Shown here: positions 11,225 to 20,333 of the stretch, in pieces
Position numbering within the stretch: the first letter of the stretch is position 1
How the letters are laid out: every line of letters starts with the position of its first letter
Assembly: GCA_017165825.1 (NCBI GenBank)
Contig: CM029367.1
Location: 14,063,492 to 14,127,491 of the forward strand
Origin: Hepsetus odoe
Taxonomy: Eukaryota; Chordata; Actinopteri; Characiformes; Hepsetidae
Direction: 5' to 3'
Length of the DNA stretch: 64,000 nucleotides
Program-made: the position numbers and the translations under genes
Notes under the pieces: generated by a model
The model's input: only the letters and a program-made list of their open reading frames with translations
Told to the model about the DNA's origin: nothing
Databases searched by the model: none

Positions 11225-11540
11225 TCTCTCACCTATCTCCTCCTTAAGTGCCGGGGCAGATTTTCAGCCTGGCGAATCTGATTATTAATTAGCCATTATT
11301 AACAGTCAGTAAACAAAAATTATGTCTTGTGGAAATACAATCTCCTCTCTCAGCGGGGGGCCACGCCGCTTATTCACTGAGTTGAGAAAGAGAACCCCCT
11401 CCCAACCCCTCCCTCGTCCAATCACGCACGACCTTCACCCCACTCAAAGCACGCGCTCTGACAGGAAGCCTAATCTCTAAAGAAAACAATCAAAGTAATG
11501 CAGGCTAATTATACGTTTACTCTTGCACTTCATCAGCCCA
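11225..11540. promoter_or_regulatory. Enhancer-like repeat-poor island (intronic)
   Basis: Lies in the intron between exons 13134-13200 and 10338-10412. It holds ATTAATTAG at 11284-11292, CCATTATTAACAG just after, and GGCTAATTATACG near 11503. The unique sequence is preceded by a (TC)n at about 11190-11230. Regulatory role inferred from site density and composition. Confidence 0.4.
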
Positions 11541-11561
11541 GGGTAAATACAGAGGGAGGTG

Positions 11562-11589
11562 TTGAGAGAGAGAGAGGGGAGAAAGAGGG

Positions 11590-11625
<36 letters not shown>

Positions 11626-11645
11626 GGAGAGAGGAGAGGAGAGCA
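11562..11645. repeat. (GA)n-rich tract
   Basis: Imperfect GAGAGA/GGGGAGA repeats. Open frames on both strands here are repeat-derived. Confidence 0.85.
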
Positions 11646-12186
11646 GTTAGATCACTGAACACTAAAATGACTTTAGGTGATAATGCATTTGAATGGCGGC
11701 GTGCAGATTGTGAGCTGTGTTGTGGGAAACGCGGGAGGTGTGTGTGTTGTCATGATGGAGGCATCAATCTTGGAAACAGCCTCATCACCCTGTCGGGGCT
11801 GGACTGCATGTGATTCTAGCTCTCAATCAGCAATTGTGTCATGTGATCCCATTCACCAGAATTGGTTATAATGGATTATAAAATAGAATGTTACAAAGAG
11901 ATCCCACCAAACATTTCTTTCCTTTATATGGTGAGATCAAATCTAAAAGCATTAAATGCACAAATTGGAAAAAAAAATCAACACTATTTTGCCCATGCCC
12001 CAAATGGATCATGCTGTTTGACATAATCCTGGTTTTGAAAACTCTGATAGCTGTGTCTACAGAAAACATTACATGCAAAACAGCTGAACTTTACTGGAAG
12101 CCATGGGTCCTCCACACCAATGACCAAACATAGAGACCAGCCTTGTGAACAATTTCATAGAATTCATACCATCGTAACAAGCGTTA
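11646..12186. other. camkmt intron, nothing recognised
   Basis: Unique AT-rich DNA up to the LTR insertion. Confidence 0.45.
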
Positions 12187-12191
12187 CTATG

Positions 12192-12467
12192 TGTCACGGT
12201 CTGTCGTGCCCGTGGTTCCGATCGGGCACGACAGATGGCGCTCTGCCCTGACTGAGCACACCTGGGCTTGTTAGATACAGGTGTGCTTCATAGGGGCTGC
12301 TATTTAAGCCCCGGTGTGTCAGGACAGAGCGCTGTTCATTATCGAGGCTACGCCTCACAGTTAATGGTGGCACTTTTGGTTTATATTGTTCCTTTATGTT
12401 AATAAAGTTACGTTTCGGAACCACTGGCTCTGCATTGGCGTCCTCCCTACACCCCGCCACCGTTACA
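12192..12467 (+). mobile_element. Solo LTR with 5-bp target duplication
   Basis: A 276-bp unit starting TGTCACGG and ending CCGTTACA (TG...CA termini with an 8-bp imperfect inverted repeat), bracketed by the direct duplication CTATG at 12187-12191 and 12468-12472. It has a TATA-like TATTTAAG at 12301-12308 and a polyadenylation signal AATAAA at 12401-12406, in the order expected of U3-R. No internal retroviral-type coding DNA is next to it, so it fits LTR-LTR recombination leaving a solo LTR. Nested inverted repeats give a strongly folded transcript: 12200-12212 with 12223-12235, and 12238-12252 with 12318-12332 enclosing 12256-12264 with 12278-12286. The superfamily is not identifiable from the LTR alone. 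A foldback DNA element is the alternative. Confidence 0.75.
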
Positions 12468-12472
12468 CTATG

Positions 12473-13133
12473 CAATATATTTTAAATATCTTGTTGACAA
12501 TTTCCAGCCACGCTTTTGATCTGCTCTTTGAAAGGAGGGACAGCAGCAGCTATCATGTGTTTAATCACGTCAAATCCATATCTATGTGTTCTGGACTGTG
12601 TGCTTCTCTAATCTCATACTTGTTCACCTGAGGAAGGGCCAAAAAACAGGTGGGTTGCACAAAATAGTGGCTTGAAAAACATTCTCCCCTGGAGAATGTT
12701 CTGAATGAGACATCATTTATCTATCTCTTTCGCTTCATCGTTATACTTTTAAGCTTCATTATTTAACCATATACCTTTTAACCCTCATGACCATGCAGTC
12801 TGTGGGTGTGGTAACCCAGTTTCGATGAGAACTTGCATTTTTAGTAAACCAAACATTAAACTCAGACACATTTGCAGTTGTGTCATATCTCGTACATGAG
12901 GTTGGACTTCACTGTACTGAGTAAAAATACTGTTTTTGCCTCAGTGGCAGTTATTATTGGATGACTGACTTCCACTTTGCTTTCTTATCAGCGCTAAATT
13001 ATGTGCTTATTTTGCATGTTCACTGCATTATCCTGCATTATACTGCATGCTCACTGAAGGTAGATGATGCTGAAGTGTGTTTTTGTGTGTGTTCCAAACC
13101 AGCAGACTTTCTGGTCACCATAATGAAGCTCAC
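12473..13133. other. camkmt intron segment with a short direct repeat
   Basis: Unique DNA. CCTCATGACCATGCAGTCTG at about 12783 recurs, slightly diverged, at about 13284 on the far side of the 67-bp exon. A small perfect hairpin ACATTCTCC/GGAGAATGT lies at 12677-12697. Confidence 0.5.
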
Positions 13134-13200
13134 CTGCTGGACACATTGGTACAGCCGAAGAGACCGGCTTGCCTGTTCTTCTCAATAACACCCCGCACAT
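13134..13200 (-). CDS. camkmt: camkmt exon: helix/strand between motifs I and II (67 bp)
   Basis: Minus-strand borders are TGTGTGTCAG before 13200 and GTGAGC after 13134. It completes an Asn codon from the previous exon (A|AT) and reads NVRGVIEKNRQAGLFG then CTNVSS, leaving AG for the Arg completed at 10412. In the enzyme this region links the acidic strand-2 segment to strand 3 near the substrate cleft. The exon is too short to stand out as an open frame; it was found by looking for the piece that joins its neighbours, and the phases fit exactly (1 in, 2 out). Moderate divergence from mammalian CAMKMT is expected for this segment. Confidence 0.9.
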
Positions 13201-13720
13201 CTGACACACAAGTCAAGGCAAACATGGTTTTGTATGCAAAACACGTACTATCTACAAGTATCTGTTTTTTTTGGTTACCTAATCCTCATGACCATGCTGT
13301 CTGTGGGAGGATAACACACTGATCACATCCAAACACATATTCAAAATCTATTCATATTATTCTCAACTATAAAAGTAAAAACATAGCCTTGAAACCTCAT
13401 GAATGCCCAGGTTAAAGGGCTTGATACATTAAAGGGCTTGATAAGTACTTTCAGGAGAATTATAGCACTAGGCTTGCAACAGAGGTCAGAAGTCAATAAT
13501 TGTAAGTAGATAGATAGATAGATAGATAGCTCAAACTATGCATACTGTACATAGCACCCTCCTCCATCACTATCCTCCCGTTCAATTGCTCTCATCCTCA
13601 GATTACCATTACTCAAAACCAACTCATGCAAAGCTTCCCCACAGACAATCAATAAGAAGGCTTTTAACCTGTAGCCACAGCTCCCAATGAACCTCCACCC
13701 AGCAGGACTGATGGTAGTTC
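13201..13720. other. camkmt intron with (TAGA)6
   Basis: Unique DNA containing a (TAGA)n microsatellite at 13506-13529 and the second copy of the short direct repeat at about 13284-13310. Confidence 0.6.
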
Positions 13721-13990
13721 ATCTATTAATAGACTGGGCTGCAGTTTTAAGCTAATTCAATTTGGATTTCTCCCTCTTCTCCTCCTGTCTGCTCCCTCTC
13801 TGCACCAACTGGTCACAGCAGATTCAATCTATATAGTGCGGACATGTGGTTCGGAGGCTCTGAGTGCCGCTGATGGAGCTGGGCTGGGTGAGAGGGGCTG
13901 GGGAAGTGTGTCACTTGGGTGCTATCAGTCGCTAAGGAGATAGAAGAGAGCTTACAGTGTAATCTCATCAGGAGAAGCCCACTGGGGGAG
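13720..13990. promoter_or_regulatory. Weak enhancer-like island
   Basis: Repeat-poor sequence with CTATTAATAGACTGG and AAGCTAATTCAATTTGGA near 13723-13770. The rest is GC-balanced. Evidence is composition only. Confidence 0.22.
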
Positions 13991-14044
13991 AGGTGAGACA
14001 TGCTGCATGTCACATCACCATCCACTCATATACACACAGAGACA

Positions 14045-14045
<1 letters not shown>

Positions 14046-14124
<79 letters not shown>
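14046..14124. repeat. (CA)n microsatellite, about 39 units
   Basis: Uninterrupted dinucleotide tract, likely polymorphic. Confidence 0.95.
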
Positions 14125-14125
<1 letters not shown>

Positions 14126-14607
14126 CTCACATCAGAAGTACTATCATGGCAAACTGACTAATAAAATGAGTGAAAGTGAGTATTATTGTGTTCGACAGTT
14201 ATTATTGTTTCCGCATTTAATTTTACTGTTCCTCCTCATGATCCTGTTTAAACTTTTCTATGCACTGACAACACTACCTGACATCATTCTGCCAATAAAG
14301 CTAACAACATAGGATTCTGTTCTTATATTTGTGGCAGGAATTGAAGCACAAAACAGAACTTTTCAGAGCCTTATTTAAAATTTTCAGTACACACATGAAA
14401 GACCCCACACAACGATTGAGCTTGGCATAAATGCAAGTTGTTAGAAACAAGTGTGTTGTTAATAGAATAATCTCTGATAGCTGTCATAAGCATAAGTGAT
14501 TTTCACCTCCTGTTGACGATCTTAAGGTCTTAAGATAAATGAAGAACAGAGCTAGGAGCTTCTGGTGCTTGAAACCTTAGACAAACAGACAGACAGACTG
14601 GATTCCT

Positions 14608-14608
<1 letters not shown>
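14125..14608. other. camkmt intron, nothing recognised
   Basis: AT-rich unique DNA between two CA tracts. Confidence 0.45.

Positions 14609-14688
<80 letters not shown>
14609..14688. repeat. (CA)n microsatellite with one interruption
   Basis: Two CA runs separated by a CC at about 14641. Confidence 0.95.
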
Positions 14689-14690
<2 letters not shown>

Positions 14691-14849
14691 AGGCATGGTG
14701 AAAGGTGAAAGAAGCAGCTATGTATGACAAAAGAGGTGTGTACTCTGCTGAGAATAAGGTAAGATGCATACTGAGAAAAGAGCTAACCTGTCCTGGGCCA
14801 TCAGAACAACGAAGCACCCATAAGTCCAGGAAATCCATGGCCAAGCCTC

Positions 14850-15012
14850 CCCAAACAGCCAGGTACCTCATCTTGGCTGAAATGAGGGCTCTGCCTAAAG
14901 TTAACCAACACAAGGCCACTAGACCTGACATCATAACTGGCAGAGTGCCCAGAGGATGTGCAGATCATTTGGCAGACATCTTCAGCAACACCATTTTCAA
15001 TGACAGCTCTTA
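14850..15012 (+). mobile_element. Non-LTR reverse transcriptase fossil
   Basis: The plus frame reads KVNQHKATRPDIITGRV then CADHLADIF. It matches the 'VNPRKAAGPDGIPGRVLK.CA..LA..F' entry block of LINE reverse transcriptases of the Rex1/L2/I type (family knowledge). It stops soon after at 15010. The catalytic YADD region is absent, so it is a short dead fragment. It is distinct from the RTE-type LINE elsewhere in the window. Confidence 0.5.
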
Positions 15013-15235
15013 GACCTGTGCAGAACCAATATGTCTTATCAATTATTAATAATCTCTAAATGTAAACAAAGAGATCGCTGAGGCCTTCAAGAGAGTGTGT
15101 CACTGATCACTATCTGCAAGATCATTATCACTAAAGTTGAGCTGGATTTAAATCCAGGAATTTCATTGCTGATATTGATGTTCACTTGTACATGACAATT
15201 AATCTGAAACCTTGAACATCAATGGAAACTCCATA

Positions 15236-15440
15236 GATTGAGCGTTGGCCAAATGATTAGGGACTTGGCCTCAGGATCGGAAAGGTTCGAACAGAGGTAC
15301 CCTTGAGGAAAGTACTCAACACTGCTCCCCAGGCAATGGATAAGGCAGGCCCCTGCTGTGTGTGATGGGTTACTTGCAGAGGATGCATTTTGTTCGGCAA
15401 TTTCCCTCGGATCAATAAAGCTTTTCTGATTCTGATTAAT
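15236..15440 (+). mobile_element. tRNA-derived SINE, family B (degenerate)
   Basis: B-box-like GGTTCGAAC at 15284-15292 followed by GAGGTACCCTTGAGGAAAGT and CACTGCTCCCCAGGC, the family B body. The A-box region is eroded. The 3' end TCAATAAAGCTTTTCTGATT looks like a tail with AATAAA. Diverged and probably old. Confidence 0.6.
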
Positions 15441-15714
15441 TATTTTAATTATTATTTGTTCTCTTCTTATATTGTCATCACAATATCTAACAAAAAATGG
15501 TATATCTACAACATCCACTGATCTTTAGCGTCTTATTTAAAGGCTGCATGAGTTTCAGTCCAACAAAGTCAAGCACCATAAAGAGGCTCCATATCAAAAC
15601 AGACACTGTAAGTTATACTTTTCATTTCACAAGCCTATTGTGATCTAATTGAACTGTTCTGTGCTCCTTTTCTCACCCCATTTCTGCCTTTAGAAAAAAA
15701 AAAAACTATACAGT

Positions 15715-16185
15715 GTACATACAGGAATGTTATTTTTATTCTCCAGGGACAAGCGGTCTTGTTCTGGCTCCAATCACATCATCAGATCTATCAGTGCTCT
15801 ATTATGGCAGAAACATCTCTCGCACAATGCGCCGCCAATTAATGCTCTATCAACCCACCGGCAGCCTTTTCACTCTCTATAAGAGGAAATGGCTTAGGCA
15901 CGGACTCTGACTGTTGCGAGCGTGTCCTCTCTGATTATCCGTTCTCGGCACCCTTCCCCTCCATTTGGACTCCTTTCTTTTGAGAATTGTATGCGTTTTC
16001 GTCTCACTGCCATTGTTCACCGGGTGCTGAGATTAAATAAAGGCCTATTGTCGTCTCAGCGGTGGCTGTTGTGCTAACGAATGCTGGCACTGTAATTCCA
16101 CCGTATTTGCCGTCATCTCTGTTGCCGCAGTTTTTCCGGCTTTTGTGTGTCGGGTGGTTCGGGCTGTCAGGAGATGGGTGCACTT
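15715..16185. promoter_or_regulatory. Enhancer-like repeat-poor island (intronic)
   Basis: Nearly 470 bp of unique, GC-balanced sequence with CCAATTAATG at 15836-15845, ACAATGCGCC near 15826, GAGATTAAATAAAGGCC near 16030 and CTGTAATTCC near 16091. No coding frame with splice signals. One of the strongest enhancer-like blocks; function inferred. Confidence 0.4.
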
Positions 16186-16195
16186 CAGTACAAGG

Positions 16196-16410
16196 AAGTA
16201 AAAAAGAAGAAAAAGAAGAACAAGAAGAAGACAAAGAAGAACGGGGGAAGAAGGCGAAGGCAACGAAGACAGCATAGAAGAAGTCGAAGGAGGTGAAGAA
16301 GAAGAATGCCAAGAAGAGGAAGTCAAAAGCAGAAGAAAATGAAGATCAAGAAGAAAATGAAGAAAGAAGAAGGCAAAGAAGAGGAAGAAGGTGAAGAAGA
16401 ATAAGAAAGT
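16196..16410. repeat. GAA-rich homopurine tract
   Basis: About 210 bp of almost pure purine on the plus strand (GAA, AAG, GGAAG units). Such tracts can form triplex DNA, and the Phe/Ser-rich minus frames are artefacts of it. Because camkmt is transcribed from the minus strand, the transcript here is pyrimidine-rich. Confidence 0.85.
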
Positions 16411-16439
16411 GCAGAGAATATATTGGGTGTAGAGAGTAG

Positions 16440-16770
16440 AGTGTGCAGAGTGTGGAGAATATACAGTGTGTACAGAGTGTGTAGAGTGTAGATAATATAC
16501 AGTGTGTAGAGAGTACAGAGTGTGTAACGTATAGAGAGTATACAGTGTGTAGAGAGTACAGAGTGTGTAGAGTGTACATAGAATATACAGTGTGTAGAGA
16601 GTACAGAGTGTGTAGAGTGTATATAGAATATACAGTGTGTAGAGAGTACAGAGTGTAATAGAGTGTACATAGAATATACAGTGTGTAGAGAGTAGAGTGT
16701 AATAGAGTGTACATAGAATATACAGTGTGTAGAGAGTAAAGACTGTGTAGAATGTATAGGGTATCTAGAG
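16440..16770. repeat. Minisatellite, about 45-bp unit
   Basis: TACAGTGTGTAGAGAGTA recurs at about 44-46-bp spacing (GAATATAC marks at 16581, 16626, 16672, 16716), about six copies with point changes and small indels. The long Tyr/Leu/Ser minus-strand frames (175 and 163 codons) are this repeat read in frame. Confidence 0.85.
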
Positions 16771-17019
16771 CAGGGGTGAGTTGTTGTTCTGTATAGTTTA
16801 GCAACTGCCTCCTCAACACACCTACTAAACCTGTCAATTAACAGGTGCACAGGGACTCTCTACGGGAGTGTGTAGAGTGTGCCGAGCAGGACCCTGGCTC
16901 TCCAGCACTGGAGATGCACAGAGTGTGCAGTTTGTGAAGTGGAGCTTTCATTGCACAGAGGGTATGGAGTGTGAAGAGTATGTATAGTGTGTATAGTACA
17001 GTATAGAGAGTGAGGAGAT
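16771..17019. other. Spacer between minisatellites
   Basis: Partly degenerate GTGTAGAGTGTG-like repeats and unique sequence. It links the 45-bp and 18-bp arrays and may be their common ancestor region. Confidence 0.5.
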
Positions 17020-17212
17020 TGTGGAGAGTGTGGAGCCTACAGGGAGTGAGGACACTGTGGACAGTGAGAATACTATGGAGAGTGAGGTCAGTATGGCAAG
17101 TGAGGACACTATGGAGAGTGAGGTCAGTATGGAGAGTGAGGACAGTATGGCAAGTGAGGACACTATGGAGAGTGAGGACACTATGGAGAGTGTGTATAGG
17201 GTAGAGTGTTAA
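17020..17212. repeat. Minisatellite, 18-bp unit
   Basis: AGTGAGGACACTATGGAG repeats about ten times with variants (GTCAGTATGGCA, GACAGTATGGAG). Because 18 is a multiple of three, several frames stay open, e.g. a plus-strand hexapeptide repeat SEDTME. It lies in a camkmt intron, so coding is unlikely. Confidence 0.85.
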
Positions 17213-17317
17213 ATGTGTGGAGTATATGGAGTGCATACATGTAACATCTTGATTCTTTAAACAAACCAACCTATACTAGACAAGAAAAAGTACCACATAC
17301 CATGAAAATTGAAAGGC

Positions 17318-17319
17318 GC

Positions 17320-17402
<83 letters not shown>
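17318..17402. repeat. (CA)n microsatellite next to a splice donor
   Basis: About 84 bp of (CA)n on the plus strand, (UG)n in the camkmt transcript. It starts 24 nt into the intron downstream of the 64-bp exon. Confidence 0.95.
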
Positions 17403-17405
<3 letters not shown>

Positions 17406-17425
17406 GTTGGATATGCAGAGGATAC

Positions 17426-17489
17426 TCTGGATGGCCTTCTCATTCCCATCAGATAGCAGCACTTCCTTCACATCAGCACAAACAGCAAT
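17426..17489 (-). CDS. camkmt: camkmt exon: acidic strand-2 motif (64 bp)
   Basis: Minus-strand reading IAVCADVKEVLLSDGNEKAIQ followed by A, the first base of an Asn codon. The Asp of LLSDG is at the place where class I methyltransferases hold the ribose hydroxyls of S-adenosylmethionine. The acceptor AG is the last step of a (CT)n tract (17491-17541 on plus), so a microsatellite is the polypyrimidine tract. The donor is GTATCC, which lacks the usual G at +5, and is followed 24 nt later by an 84-nt (UG)n. Phase 0 in, phase 1 out, matching both neighbours. The continuation of the open frame into Cys-Val repeats is intronic, not protein. Confidence 0.93.

Positions 17490-17490
<1 letters not shown>

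Positions 17491-17541
<51 letters not shown>
17491..17541. repeat. (GA)n microsatellite forming the camkmt acceptor tract
   Basis: About 50 nt of (GA)n on plus = (CU)n in the camkmt pre-mRNA, directly joined to the AG acceptor at 17490-17491. Confidence 0.93.
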
Positions 17542-17545
<4 letters not shown>

Positions 17546-17760
17546 AGATGAAAACCAAGAAAATGAAAACAAAAACAAAACATCTCCCTCATACACAAAC
17601 ACACACCTCTTGGAATTTTAAAATCCCACTTCACACAAACCTCTCTCTCTCTCTCTCTTCCCACCAGCCCACCCACCCCTTCTCTCTTTCTCTCTCTCCC
17701 CCATCTCCTCTCATCCCTCCCCTTCTGTCTCGCGCCCCGTTTTTTCATTTTACGTCTGCA
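17542..17760. repeat. Low-complexity A-rich then CT-rich DNA
   Basis: AAAACAAAA-rich sequence to 17580, then CT/CCC-rich tract at about 17640-17720. No gene. Confidence 0.7.
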
Positions 17761-17794
17761 TTATTTTAATCATTCAATCAAATCAGTCAATACT

Positions 17795-18010
17795 TTTATC
17801 ATTCCCGGTGGCTGGGAGCCCTCTATCTTGCTATCACTCTGTTGGGTAATTGCATTGTGACAGGGGATGATGGCGAGCGCCGAGCCTTTCATTTGTGGCG
17901 CGGCGTTTATCAGGCGGGGCCATCGCGCTCCGCTGTCACTCCGCACTCAGCTCGCCAGGCCTGCCTGATGCCCTTCATATAACTTTGTACCGCACTGCCT
18001 CCGCTTTTTT
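17795..18010. promoter_or_regulatory. Enhancer-like repeat-poor island (intronic)
   Basis: GC-rich unique block containing GGTAATTGCATTGTGACAG at 17845-17863 (homeodomain-type plus TGACAG Meis/TGIF-type sites) and CGGCGTTTATCAGGC near 17902. Located in the intron between the 55-bp and 64-bp exons. Function inferred. Confidence 0.42.
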
Positions 18011-18168
18011 GTGCTCGCACTCTTTCCCCTGTCTTTTGTTGGCATTTTTCCCCTTCCTTTCTTCCCTTCGTACTCTCTTTTCATTCGAGTGGTCGTCTTT
18101 ATCAGAGGGGTGTGTGTCGCCGTTGTTTTGAAGAGGGAGTGTGGGCAGAGGTGGGCTCAGGAGGAGTA

Positions 18169-18170
<2 letters not shown>

Positions 18171-18203
<33 letters not shown>

Positions 18204-18302
18204 AAGATTTTTTTATTTATTTAGTTATTTTAAACACAAAGGGGAAGTGGCGTGTCAAAGCCAATCTATATGCAGCATTTTGTGGACTGGGCTTGCATGC
18301 CT

Positions 18303-18346
<44 letters not shown>

Positions 18347-18381
18347 AGGGGGGGGATCAGTCCGTCTGTCTGTCTGTCTGA
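18171..18381. repeat. Two (GT)n tracts and (TCTG)n
   Basis: (GT)n at 18171-18201 and 18306-18344, then TCTG repeats at about 18362-18381. Confidence 0.93.
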
Positions 18382-19305
18382 GTTTCAGCCCTTAAACTCT
18401 AGCTCTGTTCTTCATTTATCTTAAGACCTTAAGATCACCTTTACAAACGTTGGACACAGCAGCGCCATGCTGGTGTTCAGATAGCTCACTTTGGTTTTGA
18501 AAATGAAAGAAAGAACCCTTTCTAGTAAACGGATGCAGCCACAGTCAGAAGCAGATGAAAGCCTCTTAGTTTAGTGAGATCATTTTTGGCATTTCATCAT
18601 AGCTATCTTTAGACCAAAAACTATCCATATAGATCTTTAGAGATGGACTGGTCTGCTCTACCGGACACACATCGTTCTCCAGCCTCTTGCTCAGCATCAA
18701 AACGACTGGCTGGAGCCCTGCCCCAGATGGTCTCCTATTGGCTGATGCATGTTTTAAGAGTTTACTCCATCAGACTACTAAAGTGAATTAATGAGTAAGA
18801 TTCAAAGTATTTAAGAGAGGGAGAAGGAGAGAGGCAGAGAGATCTTTGAATGTTTAAATATTCGAAATGTCCGGTCTTGAACATTGCTCTTTGATATTTT
18901 GGCATGTGTTTAGGCCGGTAAGTCTTTCTAAAATGGAACTGAATTGAACTTAAATGAACTGAGAGGGAGAACAAGAAGAGGATGTTAAACAGACACGCTG
19001 CATCCATCAGCTCCTTTAGAGCTTTCTGTTCTCTGTGCCGCTCGCCCTGAGGAGTGGTACCAGGTCAAAGGAGCCTGCAACAGCAGCTGGCCACATGGCT
19101 CCTGACCTAAGGGCATCGAAGCAGCCATCCGAGAAAAACACGAGTGGCCCTGCCAATACCACATCCCTACAGGGTATAGAGAAGAGAAAGGAAAGAGAGG
19201 AGAAGAAGAGGAATAAAGAGAGAAGAGAAATAAGGAGAGTAGGAAAGGGTCTTTAGGGGGTTGAGGAGTAGAACACAAGGTGAGAAACAAGAGTTGGGAA
19301 ATGAA
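18382..19305. other. camkmt intron, nothing recognised
   Basis: Unique DNA, partly GA-rich around 19175-19250. No exon or transposon recognised. Confidence 0.5.
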
Positions 19306-19322
19306 GGGGGGGGGGGGGGGGG
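19306..19322. repeat. Poly(G) run, 17 nt
   Basis: Seventeen consecutive G. Prone to assembly error and replication slippage. Confidence 0.9.
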
Positions 19323-19712
19323 TTGAGGGATGCAGAACAGAGGATTTGGGAGGAGGAGTGAAGGTTTTGCAATGTCACAACACAGGGTTATTGAGTGGAG
19401 GAGATAAAGGTGGGTAGCAGAAGATCGATCAGCTCTACAGCGTGTTCGTTTGAAGAGAGGTCCAAAGCCCACCACTCATGACACGACAGCCCTCAGGACG
19501 TGTGTTTGCCAATGCGTGTGCATGTGCATACTTGTGCGTATGAATGCTCATGTGGAGCAGGTCCATTGGTCCACAGCTGCTGGAGGGGAAATATTCCAGC
19601 ATTTGAACTCATTTGATGTTGCTGACAATATGCCTGTGCTCGGGTATCCGTGCTGAAATTGCCCATTTGCCTGTGACTGTGATTTGTGTGTGTGAGCACA
19701 TTTTTGACTTAC

Positions 19713-19767
19713 CATGAGCCCAGCAAGACATGTCATCCCTCCACCCAACTCACACACAGAGGAACCC
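19713..19767 (-). CDS. camkmt: camkmt exon: SAM-binding motif I (55 bp)
   Basis: Encodes the glycine-rich S-adenosylmethionine-binding loop: GSSVCELGGGMTCLAGLM, with ELGGG as motif I. Borders are CTCTTACAG before 19767 and GTAAGTC after 19713. The first base completes an Ala codon (GC|G) from the exon at 21430-21490, and it ends in phase 0 after Met, joining the 64-bp exon. The ELGGGMTCLAGLM string is essentially the mammalian CAMKMT sequence as I know it, which makes this the firmest diagnostic exon. Loss of this exon would remove cofactor binding. Confidence 0.95.
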
Positions 19768-19777
19768 CTGTAAGAGC

Positions 19778-19779
<2 letters not shown>

Positions 19780-19813
<34 letters not shown>
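19780..19813. repeat. (GA)n microsatellite
   Basis: Lies 13 nt upstream (in transcript sense) of the 55-bp exon, beyond its acceptor CTTACAG. In the transcript it is (CU)n and may add to the polypyrimidine tract. Confidence 0.9.
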
Positions 19814-19816
<3 letters not shown>

Positions 19817-20110
19817 GTGAATGTTGAGCCTGTACAATAACTCTAATTAACTGTGCATACCTTGTCTCGGCAGGGGAGTGTCATTGATTGGAATGCAATT
19901 CCACTGGGCTCATTGATTTCAAATCTCTCTCTGTCGCTTGCTCTTGTTCTCTCAGAAGGAAGTGACATTGTCCTTTTTTCTGCTGGAAAAAGGTGGCTGT
20001 GTGGTGTAGCAGGACGATTAACTTAATTAGAGTTATAGAGATCCCCCACGGTGCTGTTTGCAGTGCATATAGAGGGCAGACCCAAGGCCTTACCTTGCAA
20101 ACACAGACAT

Positions 20111-20333
20111 ACATTTACATTTATATTTACATTTACGGCATTTAGCAGACACTCTTATCCAGAGCAACTTCCATGTCCTGATTACAGGGACAGTCCCCCT
20201 GGAGCAACTCAGGGTTAAGGGTCTTGTTCAGGGACCCAGTGGTGGTAGTGCCAGAGGTGGGATTCAAACCTGGGACCTCTTGTGCCATAGATCCATAGGA
20301 TCTAAGTACCCTACCACTGGACCACCACCACCC
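20111..20333 (-). mobile_element. tRNA-derived SINE, family A (minus orientation)
   Basis: Complete family A module in reverse: ACATTTACGGCATTTAGCAG tail, GGGACAGTCCCCCTGGAGCA body and a CpG-decayed B box (GGGATTCAAACC, about 20260-20271), ending in an A-box-like CCACTGGACCACCACC. Located in the camkmt intron between 21430 and 19767. Confidence 0.85.

Noticed and set aside
12194..12475. 93-codon minus-strand frame
   Set aside because: It covers the solo LTR antisense; no domain recognised, and LTR features explain the interval better.
16323..16850. 175-codon and 163-codon minus-strand frames
   Set aside because: Both run through the 45-bp minisatellite and the purine tract; the peptide is a repeat of the satellite unit.
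17021..17212. Acidic hexapeptide-repeat protein on the plus strand
   Set aside because: The frame is open because the minisatellite period is a multiple of three; there is no promoter, splice or homology support.
16838..17269. 143-codon minus-strand frame with Thr-Leu-His repeats
   Set aside because: It is the 18-bp minisatellite read in another frame, inside a camkmt intron.
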